Shown: piece after piece, positions 13,147 to 20,743 of the stretch
How the letters are laid out: each line of letters opens with the position of its first letter
How positions within the stretch are numbered: position 1 is the stretch's first letter
IMG/VR virus record: IMGVR_UViG_3300023229_000041
Location: 1-37,743 of that record
Strand: one strand, 5' to 3'
Length of the DNA: 37,743 bases
DNA from: a virus
Made by a program: the position numbers and the translations under genes
The notes under the pieces: generated by a model
The model's database searches: none
What the model was told of the DNA's origin: nothing
Seen by the model: the letters and a program-made list of their open reading frames with translations, nothing else

Positions 13147-13664
13147 AGTCCTGTAGCTAAATATCTCCTTCGTCTTAATACATTTTTATATTTTATATAA
13201 TTAGTTCTTTGTTTTAAAACTTGTTCATTTAAATACCTGTGCCAACTAAATTGTTCTTTAAAAAAACCTTCATAAACTTGTATAAAACCTTTTATCTCTT
13301 TGCAAGTTAAATCATACGGAGCCGATTGTGAGTTATAGTTTAGTTCTGGGTTAAATTTTTTAATGTAACGTTTTTCATAATGTTGTCTAATTCTTTTGTC
13401 CTCATTTAAAACTGTCATAATTCTAAATCCAGAAAACACAGGGCCAATTCCTTTTTGCTGATAACCCATCTTAAATTTTCTAGCTTTTTTATAATGTTTA
13501 AAATAATGATCACAAATTCTAATTATTGGATAATTACTTTCTCCAATATAAATTAATTTATTCTCATCATTAAACAAAAAGTATATACCAGGTTTACTTA
13601 GTTCAACTAAATCTACCTGGCTTACACCTCCAAATGGAATGATTTTATTTTTGTTTATGTCCAT
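13143..13664 (-). CDS. GIY-YIG endonuclease
   Basis: A 173-residue protein with the GIY-YIG nuclease fold: G26-I-Y (PGIYFLF), Y39-I-G (LIYIGES), an Arg at 49 (IIRICDHY) and a downstream Glu in RQHYEKRYIKKFNPELN that fits the metal-binding residue. The C-terminal 60 residues (Arg/Lys-rich, ending LRRRRYLATGL) could bind DNA. Free-standing phage enzymes of this type are often homing endonucleases, but repair-type roles are also known. Its start overlaps the previous gene by 20 bases at a junction (AATGGACATAAA) repeated one gene upstream. It sits in a run of small genes in an otherwise syntenic-looking region, as homing genes often do. Confidence 0.8.
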   Translation of the reverse strand: MDINKNKIIPFGGVSQVDLVELSKPGIYFLFNDENKLIYIGESNYPIIRICDHYFKHYKKARKFKMGYQQKGIGPVFSGFRIMTVLNEDKRIRQHYEKRYIKKFNPELNYNSQSAPYDLTCKEIKGFIQVYEGFFKEQFSWHRYLNEQVLKQRTNYIKYKNVLRRRRYLATGL

Positions 13665-13863
13665 TCTTTTTCATCTTGCCAATTAATTTAGCCATATACT
13701 TTTCTTCTGAGATACCTTTTTTATCTGCTTGAAAAGATATGTAATCATTAACCAACTTAGAAATCATTCTAGCTGGGTTCCTTTCTTTTTCATTACACAA
13801 AGCAGTTAAATTTTTGTGCGTTTTTATTGTAACTGCGACCGACTTCCACTTATTTATGTCCAT
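13645..13863 (-). CDS. Ribbon-helix-helix-like DNA-binding protein
   Basis: A 72-residue basic protein. WKSVAVTIKTHKNLTALCNEKERNPARMISKLVNDYI (about 6-42) follows the strand-helix-helix pattern of Arc/CopG-type regulators: a short beta strand with alternating residues, a helix ending in an Asn-Pro turn, and a second hydrophobic helix. Such proteins bind operators as dimers, and the palindromes at 7711-7745 and 14582-14611 are possible targets. Function is inferred from pattern. It overlaps genes on both sides (20 and 14 bases). Confidence 0.5.
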   Translation of the reverse strand: MDINKWKSVAVTIKTHKNLTALCNEKERNPARMISKLVNDYISFQADKKGISEEKYMAKLIGKMKKNGHKQK

Positions 13864-14020
13864 TTTGTTCTTCCTTAAATTGTTTTGGGGTTGTTGCTTT
13901 AGTTTTATATATTTCGTGCACTAAATAAAAATAAGGATTGTTGTCGTTAGAGCTCCAACCTTTTTTTTTAGATAATTTGTTAATTGCTTTTATCTTTCTT
14001 GTTTTCCAATCCATTACCAT
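13850..14020 (-). CDS. 56-residue basic hypothetical protein
   Basis: From ATG at 14020 the product is MVMDWKTRKIKAINKLSKKKGW..., ending KEEQNGHK. TTAGGAG with a 7-base spacer supports this start, although the frame is open for 15 more codons. The start overlaps the stop of the tiny membrane gene upstream by 7 bases. The sequence is Lys-rich with one aromatic patch (NPYFYLVHEIYKT). No family is recognised. Confidence 0.55.
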   Translation of the reverse strand: MVMDWKTRKIKAINKLSKKKGWSSNDNNPYFYLVHEIYKTKATTPKQFKEEQNGHK

Positions 14021-14127
14021 AAATAAACTCCTAAAGTTAAGATAAGAATTATTTGAACTCCACATAAAACACTAATAACTATTTTTCTGTGATGTTTACG
14101 ATGTATTGGTCTGCCAAATATTATCAT
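14014..14127 (-). CDS. 37-residue membrane protein with basic head
   Basis: MIIFGRPIHRKHHRKIVIS followed by a hydrophobic stretch of about 20 residues ending GVYLW. A positively charged N-terminus and one membrane span predict insertion with the N-terminus inside. TTAGGAGTACAATT precedes the ATG, which overlaps the stop of the preceding tiny gene (ATGA). Two adjacent micro-proteins of this kind could act together in the membrane, but no function is known. Confidence 0.55.
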   Translation of the reverse strand: MIIFGRPIHRKHHRKIVISVLCGVQIILILTLGVYLW

Positions 14128-14231
14128 AATTGTACTCCTAAAAAAAATGCAACTATTGCAGCTACACATGCTAAAAAGAATTTAGGAAAAAATAATATAA
14201 ATACCAATCCTATTGCTAAATTAAATCCCAT
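14124..14231 (-). CDS. 35-residue hydrophobic membrane peptide
   Basis: MGFNLAIGLVFILFFPKFF followed by LACVAAIVAFFLGVQL: two short hydrophobic stretches split by Pro-Lys, a hairpin-like membrane peptide. Its ATG shares a base with the stop of the 14231-14506 gene (TAATG). The tight coupling on both sides makes it likely to be translated. Holin-like or regulatory roles are possible but unproven. Confidence 0.5.
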   Translation of the reverse strand: MGFNLAIGLVFILFFPKFFLACVAAIVAFFLGVQL

Positions 14232-14506
14232 TATTGATACTCCCTTAATTTAGTGTGTTCTTCTAAAGCATCTTCACGTGATGCTAATTCATCTATAATT
14301 AAAAATTCAGACGCACTCCAATTAATAGGGTATGTAAAATTATTATCTGAACCCATTTTAATTTTCATTAATCTATCTCTTGATGCCATCCATTCATCAT
14401 CACCAGGATTTAACGCATCCCCCCTAATATTTTTTTGATGTATTTTAGATAACACATTATCTACTTCTTTTATAAAAGTTATAAAAGCTTGGCTTGCTAT
14501 TTTCAT
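14231..14506 (-). CDS. First gene of a leftward operon, hypothetical
   Basis: A 91-residue protein (MKIASQAFITFIKEVDNVLSK...), with IRGDALNPGDDEWMASRDRLMKIKMGSDN and an acidic helical end. The frame opens at 14578, but the promoter's -10 is too close to that ATG for a leader. ATG at 14506 has AAAAAGGAAAATAAA before it, so it is preferred and leaves an untranslated leader of about 70 bases. No family is recognised. Its promoter (14588-14615) carries the CTTATC/GATAAG boxes. Confidence 0.55.
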   Translation of the reverse strand: MKIASQAFITFIKEVDNVLSKIHQKNIRGDALNPGDDEWMASRDRLMKIKMGSDNNFTYPINWSASEFLIIDELASREDALEEHTKLREYQ

Positions 14507-14587
14507 TTTATTTTCCTTTTTAGTTGTTAATTGTTTTATCAATTTATGATAGTCGTTTATGTCTTTTTTTGTCATCATTGTCTTATC

Positions 14588-14615
14588 TATATAATGTAAT
14601 GATAAGATAAGTCAA
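14588..14615 (-). promoter_or_regulatory. Leftward promoter with GATAAG operator boxes
   Basis: The minus strand has TTGACT (14615-14610), 16 bases, TATATA (14593-14588), followed by GATAAG. CTTATCTTATC fills the area between the boxes. It shares both ends (TTGACTTAT and TTATATAG) and total length of 29 with the promoter at 22150-22127, which suggests a common phage promoter class. Confidence 0.65.
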
Positions 14616-14669
14616 CAATTAATGTTTAATAACAACAATTTAGTGCCTCTCTTGACATTCGCCAAATAC

Positions 14670-14698
14670 TTGATTTTTTAGCTAAAATCAGCTAAGAT
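14670..14698 (+). promoter_or_regulatory. Rightward promoter of the small plus-strand island
   Basis: TTGATT (14670-14675), 17 bases, TAAGAT (14693-14698). Only 6 bases separate the -10 from the ATG at 14705, so the first mRNA would be leaderless or nearly so. Confidence 0.55.
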
Positions 14699-14704
14699 AC
14701 TCTT

Positions 14705-14968
14705 ATGAAACTTTATCGTATCCAAGCAAACTATAAAAATGCTTTTTTGGATCACACGGTGGAAGCCGCAGACGATAAAGCTGCTTTAGAATCTTTTAGT
14801 GCGAGTTATGATTCAGGGCAGTTAACCGAAAAAGAGGGTCCAGGATTTCATAATCCAGATCTTTTTTTTCTAACCTTTGAGGAGGTCAAAAGAGATGTTA
14901 CAAAAGTTAATCTCGGAAAAACTTCAGTTGGAATCCAAGTGGGCAACCCAAGCGTTAGCACAGGGTAG
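14705..14968 (+). CDS. Hypothetical protein, first of plus-strand island
   Basis: An 87-residue protein starting MKLYRIQANYKNAFLDHTVEA, a beta-strand-like opening followed by ADDKAALESFSASYDS and a Lys/Asp-rich strand. The pattern resembles small single-domain phage proteins with a strand-helix-strand core, but no family is named. There is no Shine-Dalgarno; the start lies where transcription should begin. The last 74 bases overlap the next gene. Confidence 0.55.
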   Translation: MKLYRIQANYKNAFLDHTVEAADDKAALESFSASYDSGQLTEKEGPGFHNPDLFFLTFEEVKRDVTKVNLGKTSVGIQVGNPSVSTG

Positions 14969-15080
14969 AGTGACTACTGACATGAAGTGGATCGACATAA
15001 AAATTAAAAACCTAAGAACTGCAATCAACGATCAAAGTGTTGAAGATGCAAAAAAAGGTTTATTAGATATAGCTAGTTAA
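14895..15080 (+). CDS. 61-residue coiled-coil-like hypothetical protein
   Basis: From ATG at 14895 the product is MLQKLISEKLQLESKWATQALAQGRVTTDMKWIDIKIKNLRTAINDQ..., almost entirely helical with heptad-like Leu/Ile spacing. GAGGAGGTC placed ten bases before the ATG is one of the strongest ribosome-binding sites in the window and decides this start over a rare-looking codon 18 bases earlier. It is encoded in another frame across the end of the previous gene. Function unknown. Confidence 0.6.
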   Translation: MLQKLISEKLQLESKWATQALAQGRVTTDMKWIDIKIKNLRTAINDQSVEDAKKGLLDIAS

Positions 15081-15128
15081 CAAAACACTAGCATTTTAAA
15101 AGTTTTCGTTATATTCTCTAGGCCATCT

Positions 15129-15341
15129 ATGTCTCAAAAAAAAATCAAAGGTGTAAAACTTAATTTTACAATAAAAGAAATTAGACAATTAGAAGTTATT
15201 ATTTCTAACGTTATTTTTATTAAAGGAGGTTTTAAAAAAATCTCTAAATTTGAAAAGGACTTTTGGCATACTCTAAAAGATATTTGTAATGATGCAGATG
15301 GTATTGTTGAATTAGATTCTTTAAAAAAGAAACTACATTAA
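15129..15341 (+). CDS. Small basic hypothetical protein
   Basis: A 70-residue Lys-rich protein (MSQKKIKGVKLNFTIKEIRQLEVIISNVIF...) with a helical second half ending LDSLKKKLH. The ribosome-binding site is weak (TAGG). It ends tail-to-tail with the zinc-ribbon gene, overlapping by 4 bases, and no terminator separates the converging transcripts. No family is recognised. Confidence 0.5.
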   Translation: MSQKKIKGVKLNFTIKEIRQLEVIISNVIFIKGGFKKISKFEKDFWHTLKDICNDADGIVELDSLKKKLH

Positions 15342-15526
15342 TATTTTATAGGACCACCCATTGGAACATCTGAAAGTTTAAACCAACTAATTTTTCCATT
15401 AACATGTTGTTTTACTTTTTCTAAACATACATCACAAACAAAAACATCTTTTCTTCTTGTTGGAATAAATACAGCGGGTTCTAAGCATTCAGGGCATTTA
15501 CCTACAGCCATATCTCTTACAGCCAT
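15338..15526 (-). CDS. Small zinc-ribbon protein
   Basis: A 62-residue protein with two Cys pairs, C-P-E-C (about 12-15) and C-D-V-C (about 31-34), separated by 15 residues containing IPTRRKDVFV. This is a typical zinc ribbon. It directly follows DNA polymerase, its ATG sharing one base with the polymerase stop (TAATG), with GGAGA upstream. A replication-accessory or transcription-related role would be expected from context, but none is shown. Confidence 0.65.
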   Translation of the reverse strand: MAVRDMAVGKCPECLEPAVFIPTRRKDVFVCDVCLEKVKQHVNGKISWFKLSDVPMGGPIKY

Positions 15527-17400
15527 TAAGTTGCTTCTCCCCAGTTGTCTCCAATTGCAATATCGACTTTACTTGGAACTTTCATTGGTACATCATCTAA
15601 ACAATGCTCCATTTGATTTTTAATATTATCTTCATCTTCTTTTCCATTTATATTAAAACATAGTTCATCATGTATTTGTAGAAGTGGCCGGTGGCCGTTG
15701 TTATAGCAATCTAACATCGCTTGTTTAGTCTGATCTGCTGCTGATCCTTGTATTAGTCTATTTAGAGCCTTGTATGTCATTGCTCTTTTAATAGATCCTC
15801 TTTCATATTTAGATTCAGCTTCTTCTCTAGTCATGGACTTGTGTATTCCAAACGTTTTAGGTTCCCACCTATCAAATCTACAGTGTCTGCCTTTAATAGT
15901 TACCACACTACCTTTCTTATCTGCTGTAGTCATACAACGATTAGATAACATTTTAACAAAAGGTACTTTTAAATTATAAGCTTCTAAAATAGCTTTAGCA
16001 GCATCAAGCTCTATTCCTAATTGCTGTGCAAGTTTAGCTTTTCCCATACCATAAAACATACCTAAATTAATCGTTTTTGCTTGAGATCTGGGTATATCAG
16101 CCATTTCTGCTACAACTTGGTGAAAGTCTGCATTGTCGTCCTCATAGGCCTTTATTAGGTCATAGGAGCCCTCAAAACCGCTATCAACGCTTGCTGCGTA
16201 GTGAACTACCAATCTAGGCTCTTGTTGGCTGTAATCAAAGCTACCCCATTTTTTACCCTCATCAGGTAAAAATAAAGCTCTGATTTGTTTACCAAATTCC
16301 TTGTTTCTAGCAGGTATCTGTTGAAGATTAGGATTACTCATTGAAAGTCTTCCTGTAGCAGTTCCACCACTGTCTGATTTTAATTGGTTTATTTCTGCAT
16401 GTATTCTTCCATTGTGTTCGTATCTTAAAATAGAGTCAATAAAAGTAGAGTGAAACTTATTCATCTCTCTAGTCTCTCTTACTAATTTAGCTATTGGGTG
16501 AGGACAGTTATGTAACCAGTTAGTAGTAAAAGAAGGAGCTTTAGTCTTTGCAGTTCTTTCATAAGGAACCTTTAGAATATCAAAAGCTTTAGCTACACTT
16601 GCTGCAGCCCATATCTCTACATCTTGTCCTGTTAATTTTTTAATTTCTAATAATCTTTTATTCTCTTCTTTGACAAAAGATTTTTTTAAACCATCTGCTT
16701 TACTTAAATCTACTCTAATACCATGCTCTCGCATTTCTATTAAAATAGGTTGTAGGCTAGTTTCAAGATCAAAAATATTAGATAAATTTTGTTGTTGTAT
16801 TTCTATTTTAAATCTATTCCAAAGTTTTAAAGTTAGTTCAGCATCTTGCTCTGCATAAGGACCCACATAACCTGCAGGTAATCTCCACATATCTGCTTTA
16901 GGATCTATACCCCATTCTTCTGCTTTCTCTCTTAACTGTGCTTCTGATTTAACTTCACCTAAATAATCAAAAGACAAAGCATTTAATGAATAACTAAATC
17001 TGTCTTCATTAATTAATGCACCTGCAATCATAGTATCTATAATTTTACCTTTTGGTTTTATACCAAGGGATCTAGTCCAACCAATATCATAAGAAGCATT
17101 GTGACAAACCTTATCTACATTGTTTTCCATTAGTTCTTTATACCAACGAAGTGTAATATTTTTATCCATGTTACCACCAGCTTCATGACCTATTGGAAAG
17201 TAACCTTTATAACCATCTGCAGCTACAGCTATCCCTACTACTTCACCATCTTTGGTTGCCCATCCTGGTCCTTTAGTTTTAATATTTGGATCTCTGGTTT
17301 CTAAGTCAACTGCAATAATAGATCTGTCAGATAGATCTGGGTAACTCTCCGGAGCTTTCCAATCTGATTCTGTTTGATTAAATACAAGTTCTGTTGTCAT
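15526..17400 (-). CDS. polA: Family A DNA polymerase (3'-5' exonuclease + polymerase)
   Basis: Replicates the phage genome. The 624-residue protein has a proofreading domain with VDLET (D32, E34), NASYDIG (101-107) and YAEQDAELT (182-190), then the polymerase domain: motif A FDYSQQEPR (388-396, catalytic D389), motif B RSQAKTINLGMFYG (438-451) and motif C QIHDEL (575-580, catalytic D578). In motif B, R438-x3-K442-x3-L446 aligns Leu with E. coli Pol I F762 (T7 Y526), while Y450 is kept. Leu at this site is a known variant in marine viral polymerases and affects nucleotide selection and speed. No thioredoxin-binding loop is obvious. It overlaps DUF3310 upstream (ATGA). A GGCCGGTGGCCGTT repeat lies in the gene at 15686. 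Confidence 0.97.
   Translation of the reverse strand: MTTELVFNQTESDWKAPESYPDLSDRSIIAVDLETRDPNIKTKGPGWATKDGEVVGIAVAADGYKGYFPIGHEAGGNMDKNITLRWYKELMENNVDKVCHNASYDIGWTRSLGIKPKGKIIDTMIAGALINEDRFSYSLNALSFDYLGEVKSEAQLREKAEEWGIDPKADMWRLPAGYVGPYAEQDAELTLKLWNRFKIEIQQQNLSNIFDLETSLQPILIEMREHGIRVDLSKADGLKKSFVKEENKRLLEIKKLTGQDVEIWAAASVAKAFDILKVPYERTAKTKAPSFTTNWLHNCPHPIAKLVRETREMNKFHSTFIDSILRYEHNGRIHAEINQLKSDSGGTATGRLSMSNPNLQQIPARNKEFGKQIRALFLPDEGKKWGSFDYSQQEPRLVVHYAASVDSGFEGSYDLIKAYEDDNADFHQVVAEMADIPRSQAKTINLGMFYGMGKAKLAQQLGIELDAAKAILEAYNLKVPFVKMLSNRCMTTADKKGSVVTIKGRHCRFDRWEPKTFGIHKSMTREEAESKYERGSIKRAMTYKALNRLIQGSAADQTKQAMLDCYNNGHRPLLQIHDELCFNINGKEDEDNIKNQMEHCLDDVPMKVPSKVDIAIGDNWGEAT
15686..15699 (+). repeat. 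Dispersed GC-rich repeat in polA
   Basis: Same 14 bases as 4830-4843. It encodes N-G-H-R-P, a few residues before motif C, in a frame different from the other copies. Confidence 0.7.
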
Positions 17401-17648
17401 TTTTTAACCTTTGTGTCTTTTAGTTTTAATTTTTCTAATTCACAATAATGAATTATTTTATCTAGATCTTGAATTGCAGTTCCTTTAAACAAGTACCTAC
17501 AAACATATTTCACAACACAACCTTGAAAAAAAGAAAGATTATTTTTAGAAATAAACTCATAAGGTTGAATAGGAAATTTTTTATAATGGGATCCACCAAT
17601 TTGTCTATCTTGTGGAAAACTATCTTTAAACATATCTTTATCACTCAT
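17397..17648 (-). CDS. DUF3310 protein
   Basis: An 83-residue protein with the DUF3310 hallmarks: GGSHYKKFPIQPYEFI (about 18-33), then FFQGCVVKYVCRYLFKG (about 40-56) and DLDKIIHYCELEKL. The family is widespread in phages next to DNA polymerase and nucleotide-metabolism genes; its activity is not established, though it is sometimes labelled nucleotide-kinase-like. It overlaps the helicase stop by 8 bases and the polymerase start by 4, so all three are co-translated. Confidence 0.8.
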   Translation of the reverse strand: MSDKDMFKDSFPQDRQIGGSHYKKFPIQPYEFISKNNLSFFQGCVVKYVCRYLFKGTAIQDLDKIIHYCELEKLKLKDTKVKK

Positions 17649-19245
17649 TTATAACCGTCCTTCTGAAATAAGATGCAATACGCCCCAAAGGAAAAAAATA
17701 TGGATGATTAGTAGAGAGGATATGAAGGGATTTCTTACTCCTCGTAACACCAGTATACCAAACACGCGCCTCGGCCATTTTGTCCTTCCCATTCTTAGAT
17801 GCGAAATTAGATGGCCAATTAGTTTTTTCATATAGTACTACGTTATCTGCTTCTCCTCCTTTTACGGAGTGTATTGTGTCTATGATTATTTTTGCTTTAT
17901 CATTAAACTGTGTCTTATTTTTTATCATAGTTTCAAAATAATCCAAGTCTCTTGTTGTAAATTTTCTATTTAATACTTCCCACCAATTTGTGCCGGTGGC
18001 CTGTAGCCCACAATTACTTTTTAAAAATTCTATATCAAGGGGTTGGTTTGGGTGAATATCACTCCATGCCTTGTTATCAATCTTTCTCCATCCTTTTTTA
18101 ATCTCGTTTATGAACTCATATAGAACTCCCACCTGTTCTTTTGTAATGGAATCACCATTAATTAAAGAAAACCAGTATTCAATAGCATTCCATTTATTCA
18201 TATTAAAAGACTTATTACCTCTCATATCCTGAAAATACAAACCTTTTTGCCTAGCATGTTCCTTTAATTCCTCTACATTGTCTCCTACTCTGCCTAAAAC
18301 AAACCAAGATCCTCCTATACTTTCAAAAGGTATTTCATTAAATCTATTATAAGTCTCAATATAGCCTTCACCTTTTTTAACAGGAGTAAAATCTTTTTCT
18401 TGTCTTTCAGTTATAAATTTAAGTATTTCCTTAGAAAAATTAAGAATCACTTCGTTTAATCTATAAGACTTATTTAATATAAATATCTTCCCTGGAAAGT
18501 CTAAAAAACATCTAACCTTAGCACCATTCCATTCATAAATGGCTTGATCATCATCTCCAGCTAGATAAACTCTCTTTGATGTAGCTGCAACTTTATTTAC
18601 AAACTCCCATTGTAATGGAGTTAAGTCTTGAGCTTCATCAACTATAAATACTTTGTATTCAGGTGGATCTATTTCTTTCACATATTTTTCTACCATGTCT
18701 GTGAAATCCATTTTATTATCTTTTTTAAATTTAATATAATTTCTAACAATATCTGTAAATTGATTTAGTCTTACTTTTTTAATAGGTTCCGCTTTATATA
18801 CTTCTATTGGATCTGCTAACATGTTTCTGGATTTATCATAGACTCTTAATGACCAGTTATTAAATACTTTACTGTTTGCATCATCTTCAGAAAAATTAGC
18901 TGATATAGTTCCCCAATCTGTATGAAACTTTAACATATCTACTCTAGGATCTAATACAGGAGTAGAAAACTGTTTCTTACAAAAAGAATGAATAGTTCTA
19001 AAATTACCAAAGTCTTCTTCTTTGTATTGTGTAAACTTAGCAAGGACTCTTGTTACTGCTTCGTTAATTGCTTTGTTAGTAAAAGATACATATACCATTT
19101 CATGAGGTAGGATTCCTAACCTTAAATGTTTTTCAATTAATTTTATTAGCCTAGTGGTTTTTCCAGTGCCTGGAGGACCAAATATCTTAAAAGTTTTATT
19201 GGCTATCTGGGTCAAATGGAGCTGCCTGTTGTGTGAATTTAACAT
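17641..19245 (-). CDS. SF1 (UvrD/PcrA-like) DNA helicase
   Basis: A 534-residue ATP-driven 3'-5' type helicase. Motif I is GPPGTGKT (23-30), Ia-like VSFTNKA (53-59), motif II VDEAQD (202-207), motif III GDDDQAIYEWNGA (230-242), motif IV-like KSYRLNE, motif V IHSVKGGEADNVV and motif VI VTRSKKSL. It is shorter than cellular UvrD (about 720), as usual in phages. The first ATG overlaps the primase gene by 50 bases; a TTG at codon 11 would shorten this, so the start is uncertain. With the primase and polymerase it probably makes the replication fork machinery, since no DnaB-like helicase is present. A GC-rich repeat at 17990 encodes GLQATGT. Confidence 0.9.
   Translation of the reverse strand: MLNSHNRQLHLTQIANKTFKIFGPPGTGKTTRLIKLIEKHLRLGILPHEMVYVSFTNKAINEAVTRVLAKFTQYKEEDFGNFRTIHSFCKKQFSTPVLDPRVDMLKFHTDWGTISANFSEDDANSKVFNNWSLRVYDKSRNMLADPIEVYKAEPIKKVRLNQFTDIVRNYIKFKKDNKMDFTDMVEKYVKEIDPPEYKVFIVDEAQDLTPLQWEFVNKVAATSKRVYLAGDDDQAIYEWNGAKVRCFLDFPGKIFILNKSYRLNEVILNFSKEILKFITERQEKDFTPVKKGEGYIETYNRFNEIPFESIGGSWFVLGRVGDNVEELKEHARQKGLYFQDMRGNKSFNMNKWNAIEYWFSLINGDSITKEQVGVLYEFINEIKKGWRKIDNKAWSDIHPNQPLDIEFLKSNCGLQATGTNWWEVLNRKFTTRDLDYFETMIKNKTQFNDKAKIIIDTIHSVKGGEADNVVLYEKTNWPSNFASKNGKDKMAEARVWYTGVTRSKKSLHILSTNHPYFFPLGRIASYFRRTVINE
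17990..18009 (+). repeat. Dispersed GC-rich repeat in helicase gene
   Basis: GTGCCGGTGGCCTGTAGCCC, differing at one base from 4301-4320. It lies in a region of the helicase gene that is otherwise AT-rich. Confidence 0.7.
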
Positions 19246-20743
19246 TTCTTTCTTTTATGTTTTCTTGTTTAGGCTTAGGTATTTTCCATAGTCTCCCTTT
19301 GTAGTCACTGTGAGATCTTATGTACTCTGCACCATTATCAATAAGAAGTTCTTTTACTTCAGAAGGTTTCATATTATTTCCATCCTTCTTTAAAAACTTT
19401 TTAAATACTTCTGCTCTAAAAAATAGATGTCCATCATCTTCAAAAATATAATCAGTTTGTGTTTGTGTTATATGATCTGCAAGTTGGCTATCATCAATAA
19501 AGTTTCTAAACAGATACTCAAACTCATCTTTGTCATCATCTGTAAAGTCATATCCTTCTACTTCAGTTTGCATAGATTTAAGGAAAGTTAACCACATATT
19601 AAATCCTTCCTTCTCCATTGTTTTCCACACAATATCTGCATCAAACAATTCTGTTTTTAATAACTGTTGCTGACATAATTGTTGACCTGTTAATCTAATA
19701 GGTTTTTTATCTATTGTTAAAATATATTTAGGTGGCTTAGTGCTTATCTTTTGAAAACTATCTATTGAAAAACTATAGTTATGTTTACCTATACCTAACT
19801 TTCTTTTTACACATGCAGCTTGATCACAAAACTTTTTAGCAATAGGAGTATTGCATCTATAGTTATAAGTCTTTTCACTACTTAAACTTTTAATTACAGT
19901 TGCTTTTAATTCTTTAGCAGGTATCGCATTGTCTTTCCAATTCTTGTTTACTTCACTTAACCCATCTTCCCATGCACCGTCTTTACCATGTTTTTTTAAC
20001 ATAAGAACTCCTACATTAAACAAAGCATCGTTTCTGCCTTCTCCAGGTTCTACTGTATTTTTAATAAAACTTTGAACACATGGTGGATAATCATTAAACT
20101 GTTGGTCTTCATCATGTAATTCTTCTATTTTAATTTTATAAAAGTCTTCTGGTTTAACTAAATAAGGGGTTACTGCTTTCTCCAAATCTTCTATTGCAAT
20201 TGATTGGCCTTTATCATCTATTGCATGTCTAGTTGTAAATTTAGCATTTTGATAAGGCAAGTTTAACCAGTTACCAATTGTACCTAACTCAACATTTATA
20301 GTTCTTTGTTTTGGAAATATTTCACAATCAGCTAAACCTAAACGACTTGCAAGTTGTGTTAACTTATCAATCATATCAGTTGCAGGAATTACTCCATCAA
20401 TATGTAAAAATATATGTAATCCACCAGATTTAGATCTGTATGGAAACAAAGGTAATTTTAAATCTCTAATTTTTTTAATTGCAATAAGTGGATTAAATCC
20501 GTCATACTCATCTACATCTATACAACCCCACTTACATTGGTTGTCTTTCATAATAGGAACAATTCCTAAACTTAATTGTCCATTTAAATGTTGTCTAAAT
20601 AATTCTATGGTTACGTCACCTTTTTTAGTTAAGGCACGACCTTCAGCTTTACCATCTTCCCTATGAGCTCCGTTGAGCTCATAGGTTCCGTAGGCAGATG
20701 TTAAGCCCCCAAAAAGTTTACTAAAAAAATTTAGTGAACTCAT
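19196..20743 (-). CDS. AEP-type (archaeo-eukaryotic) primase
   Basis: A 515-residue protein. The catalytic core has CIDVDEYD (74-81; D76 and D78 bind metal), SKSGGLHIFLH (104-114; H110 contacts nucleotide) and NVELGTIGNWLNLPY (150-164), matching the phage/TOTE-like branch of AEP primases. A helical segment follows, then a Cys cluster (C297, C306, C311 in CNTPIAKKFCDQAACVKRKLGIG region) typical of the zinc-binding part. Residues 330-515 are helical and unassigned; there is no fused helicase domain, so unwinding must come from the adjacent SF1 helicase. The start shares one base with the stop of the upstream gene (TAATG). Confidence 0.85.
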   Translation of the reverse strand: MSSLNFFSKLFGGLTSAYGTYELNGAHREDGKAEGRALTKKGDVTIELFRQHLNGQLSLGIVPIMKDNQCKWGCIDVDEYDGFNPLIAIKKIRDLKLPLFPYRSKSGGLHIFLHIDGVIPATDMIDKLTQLASRLGLADCEIFPKQRTINVELGTIGNWLNLPYQNAKFTTRHAIDDKGQSIAIEDLEKAVTPYLVKPEDFYKIKIEELHDEDQQFNDYPPCVQSFIKNTVEPGEGRNDALFNVGVLMLKKHGKDGAWEDGLSEVNKNWKDNAIPAKELKATVIKSLSSEKTYNYRCNTPIAKKFCDQAACVKRKLGIGKHNYSFSIDSFQKISTKPPKYILTIDKKPIRLTGQQLCQQQLLKTELFDADIVWKTMEKEGFNMWLTFLKSMQTEVEGYDFTDDDKDEFEYLFRNFIDDSQLADHITQTQTDYIFEDDGHLFFRAEVFKKFLKKDGNNMKPSEVKELLIDNGAEYIRSHSDYKGRLWKIPKPKQENIKERNVKFTQQAAPFDPDSQ

